From Chloroflexota bacterium (GTDB lineage: Bacteria > Chloroflexota > Limnocylindria > Limnocylindrales > CSP1-4): a stretch of DNA of 64,000 nt. The stretch lies in assembly GCA_026004015.1 (NCBI GenBank), contig BPIH01000001.1, forward strand, positions 80,398 to 144,397. Reading direction: 5' to 3'. Shown piece by piece: positions 33,957-46,744 of the stretch (its first letter is position 1; every line of letters starts with the position of its first letter). The position numbers were made by a program, and so were the translations under genes. The notes under the pieces are model-generated. The model saw nothing but the letters and a program-made list of their open reading frames with translations, was not told where the DNA came from and did not search any database.

Positions 33957-34271
33957 CGCGACGCCTCCACCGAACGGAACGCCCGCGCCGGCCGACCTCC
34001 GGGCCTGGGTGACGCCCACAGCGAGCAGAACGCGGCCCGCGGCGCGGACCCCGCCACTCGTGACACCCACAGCGAACGGAACGCCCGCGCCGGCCGACCT
34101 CCGGGCCGGGGTGACACCCATAGCGAACAGAACCCATCGATGGCCCGTTGACGGCGCCGACGTGACGCCCACCCCGAACAGAAGGTGTGGAGCCAGCTCG
34201 GATGCGATCTTCCTGTTCGCTCAGGGTGGCACTCCGGGCGACGACCGTCACCGGACCGGCGTTCTGTTCGG
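33957..34271. repeat. 51-bp-period array: five forward and two inverted copies of GTGACRCCCAYAGCGAACRGAAC
   Basis: CGAACRG cores start at 33971, 34022, 34073, 34124, 34175 (each exactly +51); inverted CTGTTCG cores at 34213 and 34264 (+51). Arms are symmetric about position 34197. Confidence 0.9.
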
Positions 34272-34418
34272 TCAAGGTAGCGGGCAGACCGACGCGGCGG
34301 TGGAACAGAGGTCTCGGCCGGTCCGGGCGCTGCGGGTGTAGACTGCCGCTCCGGTTCCAGCCAGGGTGTCCCGTGGCGGCAGGCCGCACCCGACACCCGA
34401 CCCACATCCGAGGTTCCA

Positions 34419-35531
34419 GTGACCCTCGCCGAGCTGCCGGCGGCGATCGAGGCGCGAGGCATCCGGCGCATCTACGCCGCACGCCCGACGCCCGTCGTCG
34501 CCCTCGACGGCATCGATCTCGACGTGCCGGCCGGAGAGTTCTTCGGCCTCCTCGGCCCGAACGGCGCCGGCAAGACGACCCTCATCAAGATCCTGACCAC
34601 CCTCCTCGGCCCGAGCGAGGGCTGGGCCCGCGTCTTCGGCTTCGACGTCGTCCGCCAGGCGAAGCAGATCCGACGGATCATGAACATGGTCGCCGGCGGC
34701 GAGCAGTCCGGCTACGGGATCCTGACCGTCCGTGAGCAGCTCTGGATGTTCAGCCAGTTCTACGGCCTCCCCGGCCGCGACGGCTGGCGCCGCGTCGACG
34801 AACTCATCGAGCTCGTCGGCCTCGAGGAGCAGCGGAACCAGCGGGTGAGCACCCTCTCCACCGGCCAGCGCCAGAAGCTGAACGTCGCTCGGGGCCTCCT
34901 CAACGACCCCTGGATCCTCTTCCTCGACGAGCCGACCCTCGGCCTCGACGTCTCGGCGGCCCGCGCCCTCCGGGCCCTCGTCGTCGAGTGGCAGCGGGCC
35001 GTTCCGGGCCGCACGATCCTCCTGACGACCCACTACATGGCCGAAGCCGACGAGCTCTGCGACCGGATCGCCATCGTCGATCGCGGCCGGATCCTCGCCA
35101 TCGGGAGCCCGGCCGAGCTTCGGCGGCTCGTCCGACGGGAGTCGATCTTCCGCCTCGAAGTCGATCACCTCGACGGCGGCCCGGCCGTCCTCGCGGGCCT
35201 GCCCGGTGTCGTCACCGCCACGGCCGCTGCCCGGGACGACGGCACCGCGATGCCCGGTGCTGACGCCGACCAGCGAGTCGCCGTCAACCTCGTCCTCGCC
35301 GACGACGCGGCCCTGGCCGGTGTCGTCGGCGCCCTCGGACAGCTCGGCTCGCGGATCCTCGCCCTCCGCAAGGCCGAGCCGACCCTCGAGGACGTCTTCG
35401 TCGAGCTCGTCGGGCGCGGCTTCGACGAGGAGGCCGTCGACCACCCGCCCGACGAGGTCGAACCCGCCCCGGCCGTCCCCCCGAGCGCCCACGGCCCGGG
35501 GGCGCCGGAGGCCCGCGAGGTCGCCCGGTGA
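34419..35531 (+). CDS. ABC transporter ATP-binding protein (exporter type), GTG start
   Basis: FFGLLGPNGAGKTTLIKILTTLLGPSEG; VSTLSTGQRQKLNVARGLLNDPWILFLDEPTLGLD; TILLTTHYMAEADELCDRIAIVDRGRI. Confidence 0.97.
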   Translation: MTLAELPAAIEARGIRRIYAARPTPVVALDGIDLDVPAGEFFGLLGPNGAGKTTLIKILTTLLGPSEGWARVFGFDVVRQAKQIRRIMNMVAGGEQSGYGILTVREQLWMFSQFYGLPGRDGWRRVDELIELVGLEEQRNQRVSTLSTGQRQKLNVARGLLNDPWILFLDEPTLGLDVSAARALRALVVEWQRAVPGRTILLTTHYMAEADELCDRIAIVDRGRILAIGSPAELRRLVRRESIFRLEVDHLDGGPAVLAGLPGVVTATAAARDDGTAMPGADADQRVAVNLVLADDAALAGVVGALGQLGSRILALRKAEPTLEDVFVELVGRGFDEEAVDHPPDEVEPAPAVPPSAHGPGAPEAREVAR

Positions 35532-36448
35532 GCGCCGGGAGCCCGCCCCTCCGGTTCGGCGTCGGCGACGGCCGGAGCGCCTGGGTCGGGCGACCCACCG
35601 TCGGACCCCGGCAGGCGGCGGCCTGGAGTCGACACCAGGAGATCCTGACCGAACTCCGAGCCATCCGCGGCCGTGCCTACCCGCGGGTCCGGGCCCTCTT
35701 CCGGGAGAAGAGCTGGCTCCTCTTCGAGATCCTCCTGCCGTTCCTGTCGACCTCGGCCTTCGTCTTCGTCTACCGCGCCCTCGCCGCCCCACCCGAGTAC
35801 ATCGGCTTCGTCGTCCTCGGCGGGGCGATGACCGCCTTCTGGCTCAACGTCATCTGGATGATGGCCGCCCAGCTCCACTGGGAGAAGGACCAGGGCAACC
35901 TCGAGCTCTACTTCGCAGCCCCCATCGATCTCATGAGCGTTCTCTTCGGGATGGCCGTCGGCGGCCTCGTCATGAGCGGCTCCCGGGCCGCCGTTGTCCT
36001 GGCCGTGGCGACGACCGTCTACGGGGTGACCTTCGACGTCGGCTCCTGGCTCCTCCTCGGGCTCGTCTTCGGGCTCACCCTGGCCGCCCTCTACGGGCTC
36101 GGCATGGTCCTGGCCAGCCTCTTTCTCATGTGGGGTCGCGAGGCCTGGCACCTGACCCAGCTCCTGACCGAGCCGATCTACTTCGTCTCGGGCCTCAACT
36201 TCCCCGTCGGTCGCCTCGGCCTCCTCGGCGCCCTCGCCATCTCGACGATCCCCCTCGCCGTCGGCCTCGACGCCATGCGCCAGCTCTCCTTCCGCGGCGC
36301 GCCGTCCTTCGGGACGCCGCCGCCGGAGGTCGAGGCCGCCATCCTCGTCGCCATGGCCGTCGGCTTCCTCGCTGTGGCCCGGATCGCCATCCGGGTCCTC
36401 GAAGGGCTCGCCCGACGGGAAGGGCGCCTGACGCTTCGCTGGCGATGA
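35528..36448 (+). CDS. ABC-2 type transporter permease
   Basis: Multi-TM: LLFEILLPFLSTSAFVFVYRALAAPPEYIGFVVLGGAMTAFWLNVIWMMAAQLHWEKDQGNLELYFAAPIDLMSVLFGM. Confidence 0.9.
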   Translation: MSAGSPPLRFGVGDGRSAWVGRPTVGPRQAAAWSRHQEILTELRAIRGRAYPRVRALFREKSWLLFEILLPFLSTSAFVFVYRALAAPPEYIGFVVLGGAMTAFWLNVIWMMAAQLHWEKDQGNLELYFAAPIDLMSVLFGMAVGGLVMSGSRAAVVLAVATTVYGVTFDVGSWLLLGLVFGLTLAALYGLGMVLASLFLMWGREAWHLTQLLTEPIYFVSGLNFPVGRLGLLGALAISTIPLAVGLDAMRQLSFRGAPSFGTPPPEVEAAILVAMAVGFLAVARIAIRVLEGLARREGRLTLRWR

Positions 36449-37398
36449 GCACGCTCTCGGGATCTCGATGGGGCGCCGCGGGCCCCTCGACCCTCGATCC
36501 GGAGCGGGTCCGCGGCGGTGGCCTCGGCGACGCCCTCCGGGCCTACCTGGCCGCCGTTCGCCTCGGCTGGGCGACGGAGGCGAACTGGACGGATCCCTTC
36601 CTCTTCTTCATCTACTCCGTCGCCAAACCCGTCAGTGCGGCCCTCATCCTCGTCGTCATGGTCGAGATCGTCGGCGGCGAGGCGGGTCGCGCCTTCCGGG
36701 GGTACGTCGTCACCGGGAGCGCCCTCTGGTCCTTCGTCATCGCCGGGATTTCGGGCCTCGCGTGGTCGGTCCTCGACGACCGGGAGCGCTACCGGATGCT
36801 CCGCTACCTCTACGTCAGCCCGGCGAGCTTCGCCCTCCTCCTCGTCGGACGAGGCACGGCCCGGCTGACCGTCGGGGCGATGGGGGCGCTCATCACCCTC
36901 GCCGTCGGGGTCGTCGTCCTCGGGCTTCCCCTCGACCCGGGGCGCGTCGACTGGCCGCTCCTGGGCGTCGCCATGGTCGGCGGGCTCGTCGCCATCGTCG
37001 TCATCGGGATCCTCATGGCCGCCGTCTGCCTCCAGACCCGGCAGGACTCGTGGTCGTATCCGGAGGCCGTGGCCGGCTCCCTCTTCCTCGTCAGCGGTGC
37101 CGTCTTCCCGCTCGCCGTTCTGCCGCAGGCGGTCCAGCTCGTGGGTCTGGCGACCCCCCTCACCTGGTGGCTGGCCGGCGTTCGGCTTGCCCTCTTCCCC
37201 GATGGCCCGAGCGTCGTCGGGGGCGAAGGGAGCGCCTGGGCCCTGCTCAGCGGCTCGACGGCGCCGACGTCGGTCGACATCGCCCTCGCCTTGCTCACCA
37301 CGGGGGCGCTGGCTACACTCGCCGCAGCGGCCGTCTTTCGGTGGAGCGAGCATCGGGCCAGGGAGCGCGGGCTCATCGACCAGACGAGCGGCTCGTGA
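36445..37398 (+). CDS. ABC-2 type transporter permease
   Basis: Multi-TM: WTDPFLFFIYSVAKPVSAALILVVMVEIVGGEAGRAFRGYVVTGSALWSFVIAGISGLAWSVLDDRERYRMLRYLYVSPASF; ATGA overlap with the preceding gene. Confidence 0.9.
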   Translation: MSTLSGSRWGAAGPSTLDPERVRGGGLGDALRAYLAAVRLGWATEANWTDPFLFFIYSVAKPVSAALILVVMVEIVGGEAGRAFRGYVVTGSALWSFVIAGISGLAWSVLDDRERYRMLRYLYVSPASFALLLVGRGTARLTVGAMGALITLAVGVVVLGLPLDPGRVDWPLLGVAMVGGLVAIVVIGILMAAVCLQTRQDSWSYPEAVAGSLFLVSGAVFPLAVLPQAVQLVGLATPLTWWLAGVRLALFPDGPSVVGGEGSAWALLSGSTAPTSVDIALALLTTGALATLAAAAVFRWSEHRARERGLIDQTSGS

Positions 37399-37573
37399 TC
37401 GGAGGCTCGGCGGTCGGCTACGACCACGGCCGAGCAGCCGGATGGGATGCGCGGATGCCAGACGGGCACCCGACACCCCGTGCTCCTCGTCCTCGCGGCG
37501 GGCCGAGGCGAGGGGGATGACCGGACGGTGCCCGAGCCACGGCCCGGGCACCCGGACCGACGAGGGAGGCCAG

Positions 37574-38101
37574 ATGCGGATCTACGAGGGGAGTCCCCGC
37601 CAGGACTTCGAGGAGGTCTTCCGATCCATCGGCGCCTTCCTGGATCAACGCGGGATGCGGGAGATCCTCCTTCTCGAGGCGCCCGACGGCTTCGTCGTTC
37701 AGGGGCTCGTCATCGCCGGGGGCGGGAGCACCTGGTCCGAGTCGATGGGTCAGCTGGTGAAGGAGACGCTCACCTTTCTCGACGACGACATCGCCCGCTT
37801 CATGGAGGAGGCGATCGCCCGCCGGGGCCGACCGACGCCGCCGAGCGACCCGGTCCCGACCGGCTTCTACGAGCAGGCCCTCCGGGTCATCGGTCGCTAC
37901 ATCGACGAGCAGCGCCCCAGGGACGTCTTCTTCTTCGAGCAGGATGGCGCCTTCGTCCTCCGGCTCCTCACGGCGGGCCAGGCGGGCGCGCGCCACGTCC
38001 TCGTCGAGTTCACCCGCCAGGACATCGAAGCCATGATCGCCAGCGGCCCGAGCCTCCGGCTCCAGGACGCCGGCGGAGGGGCGGCTGCCCCGACCCACTG
38101 A
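37574..38101 (+). CDS. conserved hypothetical protein
   Basis: MRIYEGSPRQDFEEVFRSIGAFLDQRGMREILLLEAPDGFVVQGLVI...; GGAGG upstream. Confidence 0.75.
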   Translation: MRIYEGSPRQDFEEVFRSIGAFLDQRGMREILLLEAPDGFVVQGLVIAGGGSTWSESMGQLVKETLTFLDDDIARFMEEAIARRGRPTPPSDPVPTGFYEQALRVIGRYIDEQRPRDVFFFEQDGAFVLRLLTAGQAGARHVLVEFTRQDIEAMIASGPSLRLQDAGGGAAAPTH

Positions 38102-38121
38102 GCAGAACGGAGGTGTTGCCG

Positions 38122-38280
38122 ATGAAGGCGCTCAAAACCCTCGCCATCGTCCTCGGCGTGACGCTCGCCCTGCTCATCGTCGTCCCACTCCTCGTGCTGG
38201 CCGGACTCTTCGTCTGGCTGAAGCTGACCGAGGAGTCGGACGAGGAAGCCCTCGAGCTCGAGCAGGAGGGCGGCGCCTGA
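38122..38280 (+). CDS. 52-aa single-pass membrane protein
   Basis: MKALKTLAIVLGVTLALLIVVPLLVLAGLFVWLKLTEESDEEALELEQEGGA, preceded by GGAGGTG. Confidence 0.7.
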   Translation: MKALKTLAIVLGVTLALLIVVPLLVLAGLFVWLKLTEESDEEALELEQEGGA

Positions 38281-38348
38281 GACCGTCCCTTCGACCCAGC
38301 GCCGACGGGGCCGCCGACCACCGGCGGCCTCTCCGTGTCGGGCCCGGG

Positions 38349-41053
<2,705 letters not shown>

Positions 41054-41114
41054 TAGAATGGGCGGCGCGGTCCCTGCCCGGACCGGCCCGTCACCTCGCA
41101 CCCGGAGTGAACCC

Positions 41115-41786
41115 ATGAAGATCTTCCTCGACACGGCCGACATCGACGAGATCCGGACCGCCGCCCGCTGGGGCGTCCTCGACGGCGTGACGACGAACCC
41201 GACCCTCTATGCCCGAGTCGGCGGCGCCTCGTACGAGGCGATCCTCCAGGAGATCTGCCGGATCACGAGCGGTCCCGTTTCGGCCGAGGTCGTCTCCGAC
41301 GACGTCGACGGGATGCTCGAGGAGGCCCGCCACTACGCCGCCCTCGCCCCGAACATCGTCGTCAAGATCCCGATGAGCGAGACCGGCCTGGAGGCGATCA
41401 GCCGCTGCAAGGCCGAGGGGATCAAGACGAACTGCACGCTCATCTTCACGGCGAACCAGGGTCTCCTGGCGGCGAAAGCCGGGGCTTCGCTTCTGTCGCC
41501 CTTCGTCGGTCGCCTCGACGACATCAACGAGGAGGGGATGATCGTCGTCCGCGAGCTCGCCGAGATCGTCGCCATCCACGAGCTCGAGGCGGAGGTCCTG
41601 GCCGCCTCCATCCGTCACCCGCGCCACGTGACGGAGGCCGCCCTGGCCGGGGCCCACATCGCGACGGTGCCCTTCAAGGTCCTCCAGCAGATGGTCCGTC
41701 ACCCGCTCACCGACAAGGGGATCGTCCAGTTCAAGAAGGACTGGGAGGCGGCTCGGGCGGCGCTGGCGGCGAAGCAGGGCGACTGA
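41115..41786 (+). CDS. fsa: fructose-6-phosphate aldolase / small transaldolase
   Basis: MKIFLDTADIDEIRTAARWGVLDGVTTNPTLYARVG...NIVVKIPMSETGLEAISRCKAEGIKTNCTLIFTANQGLLAAKAGASLLSPFVGRLDDI. Confidence 0.95.
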   Translation: MKIFLDTADIDEIRTAARWGVLDGVTTNPTLYARVGGASYEAILQEICRITSGPVSAEVVSDDVDGMLEEARHYAALAPNIVVKIPMSETGLEAISRCKAEGIKTNCTLIFTANQGLLAAKAGASLLSPFVGRLDDINEEGMIVVRELAEIVAIHELEAEVLAASIRHPRHVTEAALAGAHIATVPFKVLQQMVRHPLTDKGIVQFKKDWEAARAALAAKQGD

Positions 41787-41914
41787 TCGCGGATCGATCG
41801 GCAGAGCGAGCGTCGCCATCGACCGGGACGCGTCCCGGCCTGTCTCGGCCCGTCTCGGCGTGCTGACCGCCGTCGCGAGCGCTCTCGACGGCGCGCCTCG
41901 TCTCGAGGTGGATC

Positions 41915-42895
41915 GTGGGCTCCGATCAGGACTCCCGTTCCACCGCTGAGCCACGGGCGATCCCGCGGGCCCGCGGGCCGTCGACCCGCGCCCGACGCGA
42001 CGACCCCTTCGCCCTCGTCGCCCCCGAGCTCCTCATCGTCGGCGGCGCTCTCTCGGTCCAGGTCAGCGCGGGTCTCGCCGCGCAGCTCATCGCCGTCCAC
42101 GGCTCCCTGGCCGTCGTGGCGATGCGGACCCTCTTCTCGGCGGCCATCCTCCTCGCCCTCCGCCGAGGGCTGCCGCTGCCGCCCCCCGGCCTGGCCGATC
42201 GCCGGCGGGCGATCCTCGGGGCGGTCGGGCTCGGCCTTTCGCTGGCGGCGATGAACACCGCCTTCTACACCGCTCTCGGCCGGATCCCGCTCGGGGTCGC
42301 GGTGACCATCGAATTCACCGGCCCTCTCGCCGTCGCCGTCCTCGGTCGACGGCGAGCCCTGGATCTCGCCTGGGTCGTCCTCGCGGCGGCGGGGATCTGG
42401 ATCCTGGCCGGCGGTCGGGTCGTCGCCGGAGACGCCCTCGGCGTCGTGGCCGCCTTCGTGGCAGGTGCCTGCTGGGCGGCCTACATCCTCGTCGGCGGCC
42501 AGGTGGCGCGAGCCTGGCCGGGCGGTGACGCCCTGACGGCCGCCCTCCTCGTGTCGTCGGCGCTGGTCGGGCCGCTCGCGGTGGCCGTCGGTGGCTTCGT
42601 CGATGCCGTCGCTCGGCCCGACGTCGCCCTGGCCGGGGTGGTCGTCGCCGTCTTCGCCAGCGTCGTGCCGTATCGCCTCGAGATCGCGGCCCTGGGCCGG
42701 ATGGCGGCCTCGACCTTCGGGGTCCTCATGAGCCTCGAGCCGGCCGTGGCCGCCGCCGTCGGCTTCGTGATCCTCGGCCAGGTCCTGAGTGGGGCGGAGG
42801 TGGCGGCGATCGCGGCCGTCGCCGCAGCGTGCGCCGGGGCGAGCTGGTCGGCCCGGCGGGCCGGGGTGGCGCCCGGGGAGCTGGAAGCGGCGTAG
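41915..42895 (+). CDS. EamA/RhtA-type transporter
   Basis: AMRTLFSAAILLAL...AAMNTAFYTALGRIPLGVAVTIEFTGPLAVAVLG...VVPYRLEIAALGRMAASTFGVLMSLEPAVAAAVGFVILGQ. Confidence 0.9.
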   Translation: MGSDQDSRSTAEPRAIPRARGPSTRARRDDPFALVAPELLIVGGALSVQVSAGLAAQLIAVHGSLAVVAMRTLFSAAILLALRRGLPLPPPGLADRRRAILGAVGLGLSLAAMNTAFYTALGRIPLGVAVTIEFTGPLAVAVLGRRRALDLAWVVLAAAGIWILAGGRVVAGDALGVVAAFVAGACWAAYILVGGQVARAWPGGDALTAALLVSSALVGPLAVAVGGFVDAVARPDVALAGVVVAVFASVVPYRLEIAALGRMAASTFGVLMSLEPAVAAAVGFVILGQVLSGAEVAAIAAVAAACAGASWSARRAGVAPGELEAA

Positions 42896-42902
42896 CTGCG
42901 AT

Positions 42903-42931
42903 TTGACGAACCCGAGCCGGGCGACTATCCT
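42903..42931 (+). promoter_or_regulatory. sigma70-type promoter TTGACG-17-TATCCT upstream of rho
   Basis: TTGACG 42903-42908, TATCCT 42926-42931, rho ATG at 43020. Confidence 0.6.
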
Positions 42932-43019
42932 CCACGCACCCCCACCCGGCCTGCGCCCTTTCGACGATTCCGCGCAAGCCCTCCACCGTGGGTCCCGCCA
43001 CGCAGGTGATTCCAGCCCG

Positions 43020-44408
43020 ATGCCCGGAAACGGCCCCGAACCGCGCGACCAGCGCTCCCGACGCCGGCCCCGCCGCCGCCAGTCCACCTCCCGCCTTCCG
43101 ACGACCGACTACGACGAGCTCCTCGAGGCCGAGGCGGCTCGCGACCGGAACGACCTGGCCGCCGACGAGCTCCGGGCGATGAGCGTGTCCGAGCTTCGCT
43201 CCGTCAGCCGCGAGCTCGACATCGAGCCGGTGCCGAGCGAGCGGAAGGAGGATCTCGTCGATCAGATCCTCCAGCGCCAGACCGAGCGGGCCGGACTCGC
43301 CTACGCGACCGGGATCCTCGACATCGTCGAGGAGGGCTTCGGTTTCCTCCGCCGCCACGGTCTCCTGCCCAGCCCCGACGACGTCTACGTCAGCTCGTCC
43401 CAGATTCGCCGCTACGGGCTCCGGATCGGCGACCGGATCAGCGGTGCCGTCCGAGCGCCGCGGGAAGGCGAGAAGTACTGGGGCCTCGTCCGGGTCGATT
43501 CCGTCAACGGCGTCGACGTCGAAACCGCCCGCCGCCGGCCGCACTTCAACGACCTGACGCCGGTCCATCCGAACGAGCTCATCAACCTCGAGTCGGACCC
43601 GAAGAACCTGAGCCAGCGGCTCGTCAACCTCGTCAACCCCATCGGGAAGGGCCAGCGGGCCCTCATCGTCAGCCCGCCGAAGGCCGGCAAGACGATGCTC
43701 CTCAAGAACATCGCCAACGGCATCACGGCGAACTACCCGGACATCCTCCTCATGGTCGCCCTCATCGGCGAGCGGCCCGAAGAGGTCACCGACATGCGCC
43801 GCTCGGTGAAGGGCGAGGTCATCGCCTCGACCTTCGACGAACCGACCGAGAATCACACCCATGTCGCCGAGATGGCCCTCGAGATCGCCAAGCGCCAGGT
43901 CGAGACGGGCCGCGACGTCGTCATCCTCCTCGACTCGATCACCCGCCTCGCCCGGGCCTACAACCTCGCCCTGCCGCCATCCGGCCGCACCCTCTCGGGC
44001 GGCATCGATCCGGTCGCCCTCTATCCCCCGAAGCGCTTTTTCGGGGCGGCCCGCAAGATCGAAGAGGGCGGCTCGCTCACGATCATCGCCACCTGCCTCA
44101 TCGATACCGGGTCGCGGATGGACGACGTCATCTACGAGGAGTTCAAGGGCACCGGCAACAGCGAGCTCATCCTCGACCGGAAGCTCGCCGAGAAGCGGAT
44201 CTTCCCGGCCATCGACGTCCTCCGATCCGGCACCCGGCGCGAGGAGCTCCTCCTCGACGAGCCGACCCTCCGGATGGTGTGGACGATGCGCCGGATGCTC
44301 TCGGCCGTCGGAACGAACGAGGGGATCGAGCTCCTCCTCAACCGGATGGCGAAGACGCAGTCGAACGCCGAGTTCCTGGCCAGCCTGACGAAGAGCCTCG
44401 AGACGTAA
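43020..44408 (+). CDS. rho: transcription termination factor Rho
   Basis: YATGILDIVEEGFGFLRR...GKGQRALIVSPPKAGKTMLLKNIANGITANYPDILLMVALIGERPEEVTDMRRSVKGEVIASTFDEP...VVILLDSITRLARAYN. Confidence 0.98.
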   Translation: MPGNGPEPRDQRSRRRPRRRQSTSRLPTTDYDELLEAEAARDRNDLAADELRAMSVSELRSVSRELDIEPVPSERKEDLVDQILQRQTERAGLAYATGILDIVEEGFGFLRRHGLLPSPDDVYVSSSQIRRYGLRIGDRISGAVRAPREGEKYWGLVRVDSVNGVDVETARRRPHFNDLTPVHPNELINLESDPKNLSQRLVNLVNPIGKGQRALIVSPPKAGKTMLLKNIANGITANYPDILLMVALIGERPEEVTDMRRSVKGEVIASTFDEPTENHTHVAEMALEIAKRQVETGRDVVILLDSITRLARAYNLALPPSGRTLSGGIDPVALYPPKRFFGAARKIEEGGSLTIIATCLIDTGSRMDDVIYEEFKGTGNSELILDRKLAEKRIFPAIDVLRSGTRREELLLDEPTLRMVWTMRRMLSAVGTNEGIELLLNRMAKTQSNAEFLASLTKSLET

Positions 44409-44452
44409 TCCGGCCGGTTGCCGGCGCCGCCGCCGGCGCGAAGGCAGCCGCG

Positions 44453-44484
44453 CCTGGCCTGGTTCCAGGCCGCCGCAGGCCAGG
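44453..44484 (+). terminator. hairpin downstream of rho
   Basis: CCTGGCCTG (44453-44461) pairs with CAGGCCAGG (44476-44484); no U-tract. Confidence 0.4.
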
Positions 44485-45099
44485 GAGGACGGGCCGCGGC
44501 GAAGCGGCCGGGTTGCACGATCGGGCGCCGGTCTGCTAGGGTTGCGGCGATCGTTGCGGCCCGAGTCCCCGCGGGCGACTGCCAACAGGTACGAGACCGG
44601 GTCGGTCCGCCGCCGACACCCCAGCGGCCGGGCCGCCCACGGACGAGGAGACCGTATTGCCGAACGCGTCGGTCGGCATCGACCGCCTCCGCGCCCTCCT
44701 TCGGCGTGCCCGATCCGGCCCGTCGACTAGCGTGTCACCCGGCGCCGCCCCGGCGAGCCCCGCCCGGAGCTCCGCCTCGAGCACCGCCGTGTCGCCCAGC
44801 GCCGCTCGGTTCCATCGCCGCGCCGTTCGCTGGGTCGTCGGCGTCCGGCAGCGGTTCTCGACGCCCTCGCTCGAACCGCGAGTGCCCGTCGCCGTCGTCC
44901 ACCTCGCCCGCCAGGCCGACGTCGAGGCCCGGATCGAGATCGGAACTCCTGCCGCCCGCGTTGCGCGGACCCTCCCGCGAACATCGGACGCTCGAACCGC
45001 AGACAATCGCCCGCCCGACGATCGGCCCGGACCGAGCGATCGCCCTGCCGGGGCGCTCGCCGTCGTCACCCGCTTCGGCCATCGTCCCGGGACCCGACG

Positions 45100-46547
45100 A
45101 CATCGTCCCGGGGCCCGACGACGTGCGGCCCTCGCCGTCGTCACCGACCGCCGCGCCCCTCGCACCGGCCGGGCTGGCGCCGCGCTCCGCCCGCCGAGCG
45201 CCAGCGGCTCGGCCATCCACCGCCCGGACACGCCTCCGCCGATCCATCGTCTCCCCGACGGCGGGGCTGAGCCGTGCCCTCGCCGCCCTGGAACGCACCG
45301 GGCGCGGCCTCCTGCGGACGGCCCGGCGAGGCGTCGAGCATGAGCGGGCCGCGGCCGCCACGGTCGCCGCCATCCTCGTCTTGGCCTCCTTCGCTTCGGC
45401 CCTGCCGGCCTTCGGCGGTCCCCCGACGGGTGACGTCGGCGGGCCCGGGTCGACGCCGCGGCTCGTCGTCGGCGGCGGCGTCCTCGGCCCTCCCGCGAGC
45501 GATGTCGCGGGCGGCAGCGAGATCAGCGGTCCCGACGGCTGGGCGGACGAACCCTTCGACGAGTTCGGGAGCGTGGGCGGCGACGGTCCGGCGGTCGGCG
45601 ACGGCCCGCCCGAGGATGGCGACCCGACGGGAGGCGGAACCGACCCCCTGGCGAGGCTCGCCGATCCCGAGGCGTCGGCCGGGACGGAGGTGCCAGCCGG
45701 TCCCTTCCTCGCCGACGGCACGCTCCTCAAGCCCGTCGCCGTCGACACCCAGGTTCCCGACGCTCGGGACCGGATCGTCCTCTATCGCGTCCAGAGCGGG
45801 GACACCCTGACCGGGATCGCGCGCCGCTTCGGGATCTCGATGATGACCCTCTGGTGGGCGAACGATCTGAGCTCGAAGGACGAGCTCCACGTCGGCCAGA
45901 TCCTTCGCATCCCGCCCGTCGACGGCCTCGTCGTGACGGTGAAGGACGGGGATACCCTCGACGCCATCGCTGCGGAGACGGGGGTCGCCAAGGAGACCAT
46001 CGCCGCCTTCAACGGCCTCACCGACGACGGCCTGGTCGTCGGCCAGGTCCTCATCGTCCCCGGGGCGCGGGGCGAGGCGATCCCGACGCCGAAACCGACG
46101 CCGCGCCCGGTGGTGCGCACGGTCACCCGTTCGACGACGCGCTCGGTCAGTGAGCCGAGCCGCTACTCGGGCGGGGCGCTCCTCTGGCCGGTGGCCGGTG
46201 GCTACCTGAGCCAGTACTACCACTACGGCCACTACGGGATCGACATCGCCGCCGACTACGGGACCCGCGTGCGGGCGGCCGCCGCCGGGACCGTCGTCTT
46301 CGCCGGCTGGAAGAGCAACGGCGGCGGCTACCAGGTCTGGATCTCCCATGGCTCGGGGCTCTACACCGGCTACTACCACATGTCGGCGGTGTCGGTCGGC
46401 CGCGGCCAGTCGGTGGCCCGGGGCCAGACCGTCGGACGGATCGGGACCTCCGGCTGGGCCACCGGTCCCCACCTCCACTTCGAGGTCTGGCTCGGCTACC
46501 CATGGGAGGCGGGGAGCAGACGGGTCAACCCGCTCCGGTATCTCTGA
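45100..46547 (+). CDS. LysM-domain (x2) M23 family peptidase; start uncertain
   Basis: YRVQSGDTLTGIARRFGISMMTLWWANDLSSKDELHVGQILRIPP; VTVKDGDTLDAIAAETGVAKETIAAFNGL; HYGIDIAADYGTRVRAAAAGTVVFAGWKSNGGGYQVWISHGSGLYTGYYHMS...GWATGPHLHFEVW. Confidence 0.93.
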
Positions 46548-46744
46548 CGGCCGGGGCAGCGGGGACCGCCGCGAAGCGGGAACGGCCGCGACGCCGAGAA
46601 CGGCCGCGCGTCGGGAGGCGAACGGGACGGGGCCCGGCCTCGCCGGCGTCGGAATCGAGGCGCTGGGGCACTGTCGGCTCGGCGCTCAAAGCAGCCACGG
46701 GCCTCGAAGCGGCGGCGAGGCCCGGGCGTGCGACAATCGGAGCA

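Noticed and set aside
44418-45100. Full-length 709-aa ORF 44418..46547 as the LysM/M23 protein
   Set aside because: The first about 230 residues are Pro/Arg/Ser-rich noise overlapping the rho terminator hairpin; true start is probably downstream, near 45.1-45.3 kb.
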